Source of the DNA: Stachybotrys elegans
Lineage: Eukaryota; Ascomycota; Sordariomycetes; Hypocreales; Stachybotryaceae
DNA length: 64,000 nucleotides
Direction: 5' to 3'
NCBI GenBank assembly: GCA_020746835.1
Contig: JAGPNK010000040.1
Location: forward strand, 46,414-110,413
Shown here one piece after another: positions 49,939 through 61,541 of this stretch. The notes beneath the pieces are model-generated. The model was given only the letters and a program-made list of their open reading frames with translations. It had not been told where the DNA came from and did not search any database. The position numbers and the translations under genes were made by a program. Every line of letters starts with the position of its first letter. Position 1 is the first letter of the stretch.

Positions 49939-52197
49939 TTACCTAATGCCGTCCAATGCATCCAGAGAGCTCTCCAGATTCTCAATTTCCTTCTTGATCT
50001 TCTGCTTCTGGATCTCTTCGCTACTATCTTTCATGGTGAGCTTCTTAATGTCGTCAAAGTCCTGAAGCTTGGGGACGAGTTCTTCAATGTGGCGGAGGAA
50101 GTGCCGCTCAATCACCTGCCTCTGGACGTTAATAATATAGATGTCACGGTCGATCTACATCGCCTGTCAGTTTATGTTTCACATAGACAACGTGTTTCTG
50201 CTCTGACTCACAAGATAATGAGACCACATAGCATCGAGATACGTTTCAGCGGTGTCTTCTGCCAGTTCTTGCTGCGTATGCAGTCTGGCATGCCGAGCGT
50301 AAGTGGTTTGGTCTAGGCGCTCTGCCGTTGAGCCCGATCCGGGACTGTCCAAATCAATCTCGTGATGGGCTTGAAGGGCGCGAGAAAACTCCCGACCCTG
50401 CCGATGCGCCCGACGGTCTTTCAAGAACCGCATGTCTGCGCTGATCGTAAAGTCAAGCCGGTCTTGTTCCAGCTTTTCCAGCTCCCGCACAGCGCTTTCT
50501 CGACTCTCTTTGAGCTTAGGGATGAGAAAAGGCTCAACGAACCTTTCAGCTACCTTCTTCGAGTTGCTGAACCCTTCTGACCCATTGGGACCAGACCTGC
50601 GCTTAAACGCTACGGGTGAAATGTCCTTGAAGTATGCCCTACAGGAAGAATATACCTTGTCGACATGTTCCCGAGAGATGGTATTCCAACCTTCAGACAT
50701 TGTCCAAAAGAGGTTATTTATGCTCTTAGGGTCAAAGAAAGTTGGGAGATTTGACCCGCGGCTTGCTTTGAGCTTCTTGACAACCCAGGCGACCTCCGCC
50801 TTCAGATCAGCATGCACCATCTGGTCCGAGCTGTCCGCAGCTGCAGGCTTTCCCTCAGGCACATAGATAGACCCAAGATCACTGTCGGGGTCGGCAAGCG
50901 AGGGTCGAACCAAGGTCTTCCATTTGTGGCCGCGCTCGACAAGCTTATCCCGGAAGACTTCATCCAGTTCCACAACACGAGAGCGTAACATGATGGCACT
51001 TCTAGGGTCCCAGTTATTGATATCGCTCTCGTACAAGCCTCGGGCGTGGTCTCGCGCTGCGTTCCGTAGACGGGTGGTGGCTTGCTCGAAGGCGCTCCTC
51101 AGCTCGTCGTCTCCATATTCGTCGCCGCCCAAGGCGTTGAACTGTCCCTTAAGTTGGCCTAGTCTTTCGCGAAAAACCTCGCATAGGGCTGGGAGCTCTT
51201 TCTTCGCTACAGAGAAGAGCATCTCGTTCAACCGGTCTCGAAGCTCTTTGATACCAAGACATCTCCTGTCTAGGACATTCCAAGGAACCCTACCCAAGAG
51301 CTCCATCTCATTGTCATCTCGCTGCTTCTGCGAGATCTTGGCATCGAGCTCTTGAGACGTGCGGTTCCGGACAACATGCCATTGGTGGCTGAATCGGAAG
51401 TCGGGATCCTGGCCCTGCATGATACGAATAAGATTTCGCTTCTGCACATCTTCGGCTACATCAGGCCGCGTGATCACTCCCAGGGTGCGATGTCCCTTGG
51501 GATCGTACTTCTTGCATAGTTTCAGGACTTTCTGGTTGTTAAGGTCTTCGGAGCCCTTGATTACTGCTAGGATCATGGACTGCTTCATGGCCATGTAGTG
51601 TGTTACCATCGTCTCGATCATATGCTCGTTCCCGGATTCTCTCTGATCGAACGCAATGAGGCCCGGGAGGTCCAACACCTGGAGATGGCGGTTCCCTGGT
51701 CCGGTCACAGTAATAAGCAGGACGTCTTTGGTGATTAATTTATGCTCCGCGCTGCTTGTGAATATTTCGTCGTTCGCTTGCGTCATGAAACCCTCGAGCT
51801 TCTCGGCGTAGTGCTCGGAATCGTCCTCTTCGCTGAAGCTTCTCAAACGGATTTTTTCGTCCTCCGGTCGCTCGGGGCTAGGTTGAATGCGTACTTTGAC
51901 AGATGATATCGGTGATGGAACGATGGTCACCTTTGTCACGTACTTGGTACAAGTGTTTTCGTCCCGAGGGAATGGAATCTGTACTAGTGACTCGAGCACA
52001 GAAGATTTGCCCGCAGATTGAGATCCGCAGACAATGATCTGTGGCAAATCGTATTGACGATCGATTCCCAGATCACGAAGCTTGTCCATGGCTTCCAATA
52101 TCAGGGAGTCTTCGGCATTGCTGGGCATCAACATAGCACCTGGGGGGCCTGGCCTAGCTTCGACAACCTCCGGCCCGCTGTAACCGTTGTACGTCAT
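49939..52197 (-). CDS. Dynamin-superfamily GTPase (fungal Mx/dynamin-like), two exons
   Basis: Exons 52197-50212 and 50154-49939 join through a 57-nt GTGAGT...TAG intron to 733 residues. The GTPase domain shows G1 GSQSAGKSS at about 58-66, a Thr-containing switch region near 80-85, G3 DLPGL at about 176-180 and G4-like TRPD at about 243-246 (TKxD is more usual). A helical middle/stalk follows (RDRLNEMLFSVAKKELPAL, then DEVFRDKLVERGHKWKTLVR). A C-terminal GED-like helix (YIINVQRQVIERHFLRHIEE, then a Lys/Glu-rich coiled coil) lies partly in exon 2. There is no PH or proline-rich domain, which separates it from classical endocytic dynamin. Such proteins oligomerise on membranes and hydrolyse GTP; many ascomycetes carry several of unknown role. 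It appears intact although RIP blocks lie on both sides. It is divergent from the gene at 53218. Confidence 0.92.
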
Positions 52198-53217
52198 GTT
52201 TCTGTGTGGTGGTGGACGTTAAAACTGCGGTTCTGTTTCTTGCTGTTGACGGGAAGGAGGATAAAAGGGACCAAATGAAGTAAAAATCGGCCAGTGACTC
52301 TTGACAGGACGACAAACCAACCCGGGCGGACACCATAGAACATCAAAACCCCTCCGCTAGAAACTGATATAATCTGTTATCGATCCCTTTAGCCGCGTTC
52401 AAGAACCTCGTTTTTCCTTCGAGTACTATATTTCGCCGGCAGGCATTGCAACCTCGGCCGCACGTGCAAGGATATAGGATTGGGTAGTACTACCGGAACT
52501 GTATACGCCAGGCTGGCCACCTAATCTTCGTGCCAATAGCTGTGATACCTACAGGGCGTAACCTGATGACGCTTTGCGATATGCTCAAGATGTAACTCTT
52601 CGGATATCTCGGTAGGCAAGAGAATGCAGAGTTTGTCAATGTGGCTGGCTGAATTATCCTTTCTACTAGTAAATAAGCGTTGGTAAATGCTTCAAGCTGA
52701 AAGTATAACAGGCTGTAAGTAGAGTTCCTACCTTTTATTAGCCTTAGAGAATGCGGAGTCTGTTAATGTGGCTGGCTGAATTATCCTTTCTAGGTATATT
52801 ACTAGTAAATAAGCGTTAGTAAATGCCTCAAGCTGAAGGTATAACGGGCTGTAAGCAGAGTTCCCACCTTTTATTGGCCTTAGAGCCTGCCCGTTATCCG
52901 ATGAATCACGTCAACGGCGGCAATGTGGCTACTGAATCAGCCAACGGTCTTTCGTTGCCGTAGGATACAATTTCGCCGGGGATGGTGTCTGCTACGAATA
53001 CTCCTGAACATGGAGGGGGTTGCGGGCATAAACGTTGCAACCGAGCCTGCGTAATCACCGACTACGTAGCTATAGATGTGATGTTGGACGGGTTGCCTTA
53101 TACAACCGCATATGGATGCTGTGGTCAACGAGACCCGTTGCCTGACACCCTAGGTAACAAATCTACCATTCACCTTCTCTGTCACTTCCACATATCGCGT
53201 AGCCAAGGCGAGTCAAG
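52198..53217. promoter_or_regulatory. Divergent upstream region of the dynamin and C2H2-like genes
   Basis: A 1020-bp gap with no gene. It must hold both promoters and contains the tandem duplication at 52621-52885. Nothing else stands out. Confidence 0.45.
52621..52885. repeat. Two-copy tandem duplication (about 127 and 138 bp)
   Basis: Unit 1 is 52621-52747, unit 2 is 52748-52885. Shared words in order: AGAATGC(A/G)GAGT, AATGTGGCTGGCTGAATTAT, ACTAGTAAATAAGCGTT, CAAGCTGAA, GGCTGTAAG and CCTTTTATT. Copy 2 has a short insertion (GGTATATT) before ACTAGTAAAT. Differences are mostly transitions. Confidence 0.88.
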
Positions 53218-54917
53218 ATGGATCCCTTCACAGCTACGACGGCTGTTATTGCCGCTATTTGTGCCATCGTTGGAGCCATCAACACAGCTCAGCAGATGTA
53301 CAATGAGCACAAGGGAAAAAAGGCCGAGAAAGCTGAGAGGGTTTCGCTGATGGATGGTTCTCCGGAGGCCAACACCTCATCAAGCGCTTTTGAGTTCACG
53401 CAACGGATGAACAATCTCGTCTCCAGGTTTGGCCGAGGATTTGGAAGCAAATTAGACGGTATTGTTATCCGTGCAGTCTATTCGCCCTAGTGCCGCTTGT
53501 AACTGACCCCTCCTATCACTCGTCAGAGAAAGTTAAGGACCAACTTCTGCGCCTCCAGCCCCAGCTGAAGGCACTTAGATCGGACCTGAACATCCTCAAG
53601 GTCGACTTTGCATCTGGGAGGTCTACCATCGACCGCGAGAAACGAAGAACCGAACTATTAGGCCGGGCAAACCAGCTGAAGGACGAAATAGAGGGCGCTT
53701 TGACGCAGTTTGCCGACCGTGCGGACGTACCGATCGAGTCGCCGGAAACAACCAGGGGAACCATGGCAAGACCGTTGAAGTGTTGCTACGGAGCAATACT
53801 CTGTCAGTTGGGTGAGGCAGATTCTCGCGAGCTCTCGGTCAAAGGCATCGATAACGCAAAACAATGGGGTTTCGTCTGCAAGTACTGCTTCCTCGAAGTT
53901 GGGGACTACAACGCAGTTCGGTTTTCCCGCCGCGGCGAGCCCGTCATCTACTCGGATATGCTTGCCGCCAGTCACGTTATCGCCTGCCCGTCCTTTGCGG
54001 ACCGTCGAGCCTACTATAAATGCCTCGCTTGCTACGCCAACCACAAAGACCTCGACTTCCCGTCCGCCTCGGCCTTCGAGAAACACATGCAAAGCCATCC
54101 GGGGTACAGCTTCATCAGGAATGAGAAGAAGGCTTCAGACGAAACCAAGGAGAAGATAGAGCAGTATTTTATTCTCGAATCCAAGGTTGAAGGTCTCCCG
54201 GGAACAGAAACTAACACTACCGCCGACGATAATCTCGAGAGGTATGCTTCGGAAGAAGGCGTTAAGGCCTCCGACGTCAGCCCTATCAGTAGCCCAGAGC
54301 TCAAATCCCAAGAAGTCATGGAGAAGCGTGCCCGCGCCGCACCCCAAGAACCCAAGCTACAAGGCCACCCCATCAAACCCCCGGCTGCTCCATTAGCGCC
54401 CGGTTTCGAGTTACCATCAGAACCATACCATGACCGCAACATTCCATTAGAGATGCCAGGAGAACAGGCAGTTAACTCCTTGGCAGACGCTGCTGAAATG
54501 TCTGCCGACAACCTCCATGGAATGCCAAGTTTTTATGGCCCGTCGGGTCCATATAGCCAACAGCAGCAGTCGCTGCCGTACCGTGGCGACCCCTATGGAG
54601 TTGATTCCAGGGCAGCACCGCGATATCAACAAAACATGGTCCAAGACCCTTATACACTGCACGGTATTAGCTCCTCGGCACCCCCAACTATCAGGCCATC
54701 CGACGCCGAACGAGCACCAAGCTGTGGGTTAATAGCTCCTCCGGCTCTACAGCCTCAGGTGCAGAGAATGCATACTCAGCCTCCTACTAACTCAGGGGAG
54801 AGAATGAATCAAGGACAACGGGGTCATAGTACCGCTCAGGGGCAGAGCAATTATCCATCGCTCTCTACTAAAGAGAGCAGTGGAAGTAGACTTAAGAACC
54901 TTTTTAATAATCATTAG
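53218..54917 (+). CDS. Uncharacterised protein: hydrophobic N-terminus, coiled coil, C2H2-like fingers, Pro/Gln-rich tail
   Basis: The ATG at 53218 (AAGATGG context) starts MDPFTATTAVIAAICAIVGA, a hydrophobic small-residue-rich helix with Ala/Gly every fourth position, then a charged linker. The long second frame runs to the stop at 54915-54917. A 50-nt intron (53427-53476, GTTTGG...GTGCAG) joins them in frame to 549 residues. A 32-nt intron at 53459-53490 would also keep frame but is shorter than others here; a one-base error is a third option. The second part has a heptad-like helix (about 85-150), CKYC at about 204-207, and C252-x2-C255 with H273-x3-H277, a C2H2-like finger (CLACYANHKD...FEKHMQSH). 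A 250-residue Pro/Gln/Ser-rich disordered tail follows. I do not recognise the family. It is transcribed divergently from the dynamin gene and ends exactly where the AT-rich block begins. Confidence 0.7.
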
Positions 54918-55804
54918 GCTTTAATTTTAAGTTTAGTTTAATATATTAAACTACCCTTAGCTTTATATTAAAAGAAATAAAATATAAAGCTAGTATATTT
55001 CTAATAAGTTTTTTATTTTAATTAAGAAAGTTTTATTATAAAATAAAATTATATAGCTATTAAAATATATTCTTTTTATATTAAACTTAAAGCTATATAA
55101 ATTACTATTATAATATTTAATTTAGTAAGAATTTAATAAAAAGAAGTTAATATAATTAATAAATAGTTTAATTAAATAAATAAGTTAATTATAAATTTAT
55201 TATTTTTTAAAAATTATTAATTAATTAATTTATTTAGTATAACTAGCTATATTAAATTAAATAAATAAATAGAGTATTATTTTTACTTTTTAAATATTTT
55301 AAAGTAATTTAAAATTAAATATATAATATAATAAGAAAAAGAGTATATAATATAGAGTATAAATAGTAAAAAGTAAATAAATAATAAAGATAGTATTTAA
55401 TACTTTAGTAATTAATATAGTTATAAATAGTAAAAAAAGAAAAATAATAAAGCTATTATTAAATATATAAAGTAGCTAACTAGTTAAATAACTAAGTAAT
55501 TAAGCTATAAGTATTATAATATTATAAACTATATTAAGAAATATATAATATATAGCTATAATTTATAATATTTTATATATTACTTTTAGTAATTATAAAA
55601 ATAAAACTTATTTATAAAGTATTATTATAATTACTTTATAAAAGCTATTTAATTTAAAAGAAAGTTTAATTAAATATATATTTAATTTTATTTTATAAGA
55701 GGTTTTTTTAAAATTAATAATATTAAAGAAATAACTAATTTATTATTATATAATAAATATACATCCCTTTTAAATATAAAGTTTAAAAGGTTTATATTAT
55801 TCTT

Positions 55805-56940
55805 TTTATAATATAGTAAATATATTTAGTATAGAAAAAAGAATAATAATATATATAAATAATAGTAGCTTTACTATTTATAAAATTAAAGAATAGTATT
55901 AAATAATAAAGGGATTATTAAACTATAGTTAATATTTTCTATTAATTAGAGCTAGAGAATAATAAAGAAACTATAATAGTAATAGTAATAGTAAGTATAA
56001 GTATATATAGTTAAAGGGACCTATAGTTAGTAAACTAGTTTTAATATATATATATACTATTTATTAGTTTATTTATCTAGCTTTTATATATATTTTAATA
56101 AAGTAAAGGTATATAATTCTAATAAAAGTCCTTAGGTAATAAAGAAATATATAATAGCTATAGCTATAAATAGTACTATAGCTATATTAAACTAGGAATA
56201 TATAATTTAGTATATAAAGTTTAGCTTTAAAATAGAGTTTAAAAAATATATATAAAAAGGCCTTTATCTCTTTATTATATATCTCTCTCTTTTTTTTTCT
56301 TTTATTATTAAAATCTTTATTATTAATACTTAATAGAAAATATAAACTAAAATACTAAAGGTAGTATAACTCTTTTAAAGTAAAGTACTAATAGTCTATT
56401 TAGGCTAGAAATAGCTAAATAGAAATAAGTTTATTTATTCTAAGAGACTTTTAAGAAATAGTATTACTAATAGTAATAGACTAGGGCTTTTAAGCCCTTT
56501 AAATAATAGTTTAATAGTTTAAACTTAAGTCTTCCTTAAAATTAAAGAAATAAAAAGAAAGTAAATAAAATTAGTAAGTTTATTAAAGTCTTTTTTAAAT
56601 AATAAATATCTTAGAGTCTATTAGGTATTTTAGACTATGTAAATATAATATAATGTTTAATATATTCTTTATTTTATAAATGAAAAACACTTATTAATTA
56701 TATTACTATTAGTTTATTTATAATTATATTTATAACTATAGTTCCTATAGTATATAATTAAAGCCTTAATATAGTTTTTAAAATATAGATAATTAAGTGT
56801 ATTTATTATATAATAGGCAATTAAACATTTATATAATCTATTTAACCTTAGTATAGCTAAAAGGAAATACTTACTATTTTTTCTTAAGTAGTCTTTACTT
56901 TATACTTAAAGAGAATATTATTCTTTTTACTATTTTTTCT
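55805..56940 (+). repeat. Family B repeat copy
   Basis: It begins ATAATATAGTAAATATATTT and includes GCTATAGCTATAAATAG and TCTCTTTATTATATATCTCT. Matching copies lie at 37410-38615 and 33840-35030, and reversed pieces at 59244-59813. Confidence 0.7.
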
Positions 56941-57177
56941 AGTTTATTTTAAATTTATTTCTATATACTATTATTAATTAAATAAGTTCTCTATATTATA
57001 TATCTTTTTTATAATTCCTTTATATTATATACTTCTTTATAATATATATTAATTATTTTATATAATTATAATTCCTTTATAATTATATAGCTTTTATATA
57101 TAATTATAGCTTTTAATATATTATTTATTAATTCTTTTTACTCTTTATAATATTATAATATAAAAGCATTATATAAT

Positions 57178-57478
57178 ACAGAAAAAAGTATATAATATAA
57201 AGTATATATAGTAAAGAGTAAATAAATAATAATAATAATACTTAGTATTTTAAAGCTATAGTTATATATAGAAATATATATTATAAAGAAACTATAACTA
57301 TATAAAAAGGCTAATATATAATGTAAAGGAATTATAAAAAAAGTATATAATATAAAAACCTATTTAATTAGTAATAGTATATAGAAATAATTTTAAAATA
57401 AACTAGAAAAAATAATAATAATAAAAAAATATAAGCCTTTTAAACTTTATATTTAAAAGGGATTTTTAATTTTATAAA
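57178..57478 (-). repeat. Internally deleted family A copy
   Basis: About 300 bp carries both family A ends in reverse (AGTATATAATATAAAGTATA at the left; CTTTATATTTAAAAGGGA at the right) but lacks about 1 kb of the middle. Confidence 0.65.
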
Positions 57479-57903
57479 TAATAAAACTATTATTATTTAT
57501 ATATATATATATATATATATATTTTAATTCTTTTTAAGTATAAAGTAAAGGCTACTTAAGGAAAAATAGTAAGTATTTTCTTTTAGCTATACTAAAGTTA
57601 AATAAATTATATAAATATTTAATTGTCTATTATATAATAGATTTAACCCTTTTATAAATACACTTAATTATTTATATTTTAAAAACTATATTAAGACTTT
57701 AACTATATAAAAGATATTTCTTTTATAACTATAGAAATTACAATTATAAATATAATTATAAATAAACTAATAGTAATATAATTAATAAAATAAAATAGTA
57801 TTTTCTATTTATAAAATAAAGAATATATTAAATATTATATTATATTTATAAATATAATTTAAAATATTTAAATTCCTTTATTAAGTAATATAATAACTAT
57901 TTT

Positions 57904-59244
57904 TTCCTTTTAAATATAAAGTTTAAAAGGCTTATATTAGTTTTTTTTCAGTCTTTTCTAGTTTACTTTAAATCTATTTCTATATACTATTATTAATTAA
58001 ATAAGTTCTTTATATTATATACTTTTTTTATAGCCTCTTTATATTATATATTAGCCCTTTTATATAGCTATAGTTTCTTTATAGTCTTTTATATATAACT
58101 ATAGTTTATAATATATTATATACTTTTATATATAACTATAGCTTTTAATATATTACTTAATAGCTCTTTATAATATTATATTATAGGGGCATTAAGTATA
58201 TAATTTAAAAATAGTAAAAGTAATTGATTTAATAACTAATTAAAAAAACTAATTAAAAACCTATATTAAAAAACTAAGCTAAAGCTCTTTTAAAGTAACT
58301 CTAATTGTTTTTTTATATTAAAACTTTTTATTACTATTTTATTAGTTTAATTTAGCTACTAAAGGGCTTATTATTAGTAAGTTAGACTTTTTTACTTTTT
58401 TTACTTTATTGCTTTTTATATAGCTTTAGAGCTCTAAAAGAAAAAAATAGTAAAAGTTATTTTATTATTATTAATAATACTATTATTAAAAAACCCTTTA
58501 AAGTAATTTATTTTATAAATAACTTTATTAATATTAATAATAATAATAGTTAAAGTTATTATAGTTATTAAAATAGCTATATTATTATAAATATAGTTAT
58601 TTACTTATATTTTAACTATAAAGTATAAGTAAATAGTAAAATATAAATAATAAATTTATTTCTTTTAAACTAAAGACTTAAGGGCTTTATATAATTATAA
58701 ATATAAATTAAACTTTTTAATAACTTTATTAATAGTTTAAAGTAATAGTAACTTTATATAGTTATAGTTATAAACTTTTCTAGTATTAATAACTTTATAA
58801 TTATAATTAATTAAAGCTTTCTATTAGTATTACTAATGGCGCTTTCTATTTAAATATAAATTATAATTATAATTATAATAAGGCTTTTATAATATAACTT
58901 TATTTAATAAATTAATTAAAGCTTCCTAGTTAAATACTATTAATTAAAGCCTTTTATTTAGTTTAATTTTACTCTAACTCTTTATATATATATATTTTAA
59001 AATTCTATTATATTATATATTTATATATAAACTTAATATAACTTATTATATTATAGTTACTTATAGTTTAGTTACTTAATTAATTAGTTACTTTATATAT
59101 AAAGGTAATTTAATAATAGCTTTATTATTATTTTTCTTTACTATTTATAACTATATTAGTTATTAAAGTATTAAATATTATTTTTACTATTTATTTACTT
59201 TTTATTACTTATACTTTATATAATATATTCTTTTCCTTATTATA
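57904..59244 (+). repeat. Family A repeat copy
   Basis: It runs from TTCCTTTTAAATATAAAG to CTTTTCCTTATTAT. No clear target duplication remains, probably because of later mutation. Confidence 0.75.
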
Positions 59245-59813
59245 ATTATTCTTACTATTTTAATAGTTTAATAACTATTTATTTTTCTTTAACTAAAATA
59301 TATTAATTATAAAGAATAAATAGACTTTAAAATATAAATTAAACTATTATATTTTTATAGCCTTTATATATTTAATTAGTTTATAAGCTTTTTTCTTTTC
59401 TTTTTAATTTTAAAAAGAGTTTAAATTTAAACTTTTAAACTATTATTTAAAGAGTTTAAAAGTTTTAGTTTATTAATATAAACTATTAATAATACTATTT
59501 CTTAAAGGCTTTCTAAAATAAATAGACTTATTTAAGTTTAATTATTTATAGCTTTAAATTATTTTTAAAAACTTAAAATATCTTTAGTATTTTAGCTTTT
59601 AGTTAAATTTATAATAAATTACTATATATAATATTAATAAATATTAAATTTAATAATAGTAATATATATAAAAAGAAAAAAAAGAAATAATAAAAAAAGT
59701 AAAGACTTTTTTATATATATTTTTTAAACTTTATTTTAAAGTTAAACTTTATATAATTATATATTTCTAGTTTAATATAGCTATAGTACTATTTATAGTT
59801 ATAATATAGTAAA

Positions 59814-61203
59814 TCCCTCTTAAGCATGAGGTTTAAAAGGCTTGCACTGGTTTTGTTTCACTGTCTTTTTTAGCTTACTCTGGACCTATTCCCACACACC
59901 ATTGCTGACTAAGCAGGTTCCCTGCATCACGTGACCAGCGCCTAGCTTCCCCTATGGCTCCTTTATATTACATGTTAGCCTTTTTATACAGCTGCAGCTT
60001 CTTTATAGCGTACGCTTCCGCACACAACTATGGCTTCTAACGTATCGCACACTTCCGCATACAACTATAGCTTCCGATATATTGCTTCTCTCTACAATGG
60101 TATTGGCATTTAATCAAACATTATGTCACAGGGGCATTAGGCATACAATTTAAAGGCAGCAAGAGCATTTAATTTAAAAACCAATCCTAAAAACCAACTG
60201 AAAACCCTAACTAAAAAACCAAGCTAAGAGAGCTCTCTTAGAGTAACTCTAACTGTCTCTTTCCGTTAGGGCTCCTAAAGCAAGCCTCATTCTAGGGCCC
60301 TATACCTATTTACGGCCATTCTTAATGTAGCTAGCCTCTGCTACTAGCCTCTTAGATAGCTTCTTAGGCAGCCTAAAGCCTTTCCTTTTGCTCTTTTTCC
60401 TAGGCTTTAGCTATAATTCCTTATTAAAATTACTATATAAAGGCAGTATATAGAAGTTATTCTATTACTATTAACAATACTATTATTAAAAGACTGCTTA
60501 AAAGGACTTACCTTAATAATAATATTATTAGGGATATAGATAGAGGTAGTAACTAGGGCTATTATAGTTACTAAAGTAGCTATATTATTACTATTATTAT
60601 TATTATTTAATTCCATATTAAGTAATAGATATTTAAGTAATATAGATAAGGAATTCTTCTCTTTTAAGCTAGGGGCTTAAGGGCTTTATATAGCTGTAGG
60701 CTATAGTAGCTCTATTAGCAGCCTAAAGCAATGGCTTTTCTAGTATAACCTTATAGTTATAGTTAGTTAAAGCTTTCCATTAGCATTATAACCTTATAGT
60801 TATAGCTAGTGACACTCTCCTTCTAGACATAGGTTACAGTTATAGTTATAGTAAGGCTTCTATAGTATAACCTTATTTAATGAGTTAACTAAAGCTTTCT
60901 AACTGGGCACTATTAGAGCCTTCTATTTAGTTTAATTCTGCCCTAACCCTCTCTTAATATCCCGTTATATTATATGTCTATATATAGTTAAGCTTAGTAT
61001 AGCTTATAATATTATAGCTACCTATAGCTTAGCCACTTAGCTATTCGGCCAGTTAGCTACTCTATATACCTAACAATAGCTTTATTATTATTTTTCTCTA
61101 CTATTTATAACTGCATTAGTTATTAAGGCACTAGGTACTATCTTTACTATTTATTTACTCTCTACTACTTATACTCTATACTATATACTCTTTTCCTTAT
61201 TAT
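59814..61203 (+). repeat. Family A repeat copy, least mutated, with 11-bp target duplication
   Basis: This 1390-bp copy keeps many C and G residues that are T and A in its relatives. It starts TCCCTCTTAAGCATGAGG, ends CTCTTTTCCTTATTAT and is flanked by AATATAGTAAA at 59803-59813 and 61204-61214. The target site lies inside a family B repeat. It has no terminal inverted repeats and no TG...CA ends. The best open frame (minus strand, 60616-60407) is Asn-rich and resembles no known domain, so the element looks non-coding and non-autonomous. Confidence 0.85.
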
Positions 61204-61541
61204 AATATAGTAAATATATTTAGTATAGAAAAAAAAACAATATATATATATAATAGTTATAATAGACTAAGTTTAATTATAAGCTATAATAGATATATAA
61301 TAAAGAATTATTATTTTTAAAAAGAAAAAAAATTTAAAAAAAAAAAAGCTTTTTAAGTTTTCCTTTTTAATTATTTTAATAGCTTTACTTTTTACTTTAG
61401 TTTTTAATAAAGTATAAATAAAGTTTAAGTTTATAATATATTTCTTTACTTAAAGTTTTATTTTATTTTTATATTTTATTATATTTTAATATAAAAATAA
61501 ATAAGTTAAAATCTATTATAGTTTAAAGTATATTTATTTTA
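61204..61541. repeat. AT-rich spacer, mostly family B remnant
   Basis: It continues the family B sequence interrupted by the 59814 insertion (AATATATTTAGTATAG at 61212) and then becomes unrecognisable AT-rich DNA. Confidence 0.6.

Larger units (their letters stand above)
54918..59813. repeat. AT-rich RIP-altered repeat block
   Basis: Nested repeats without coding frames: a reversed family A piece at about 55330-55520, a family A start fragment at 55763-55802 broken by family B (55805-56940), a short internally deleted reversed family A copy (57178-57478), a family A copy (57904-59244) and reversed family B (59244-59813). Confidence 0.8.

Noticed and set aside
60407..60616. Asn-rich 69-codon frame in the least mutated family A copy
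   Set aside because: Low-complexity AT-driven composition, no conservation of the frame in sister copies and no start or domain evidence.
59814..61203. Family A as a solo LTR
   Set aside because: No TG...CA ends, and the flanking duplications are 10-11 bp rather than 4-6 bp.
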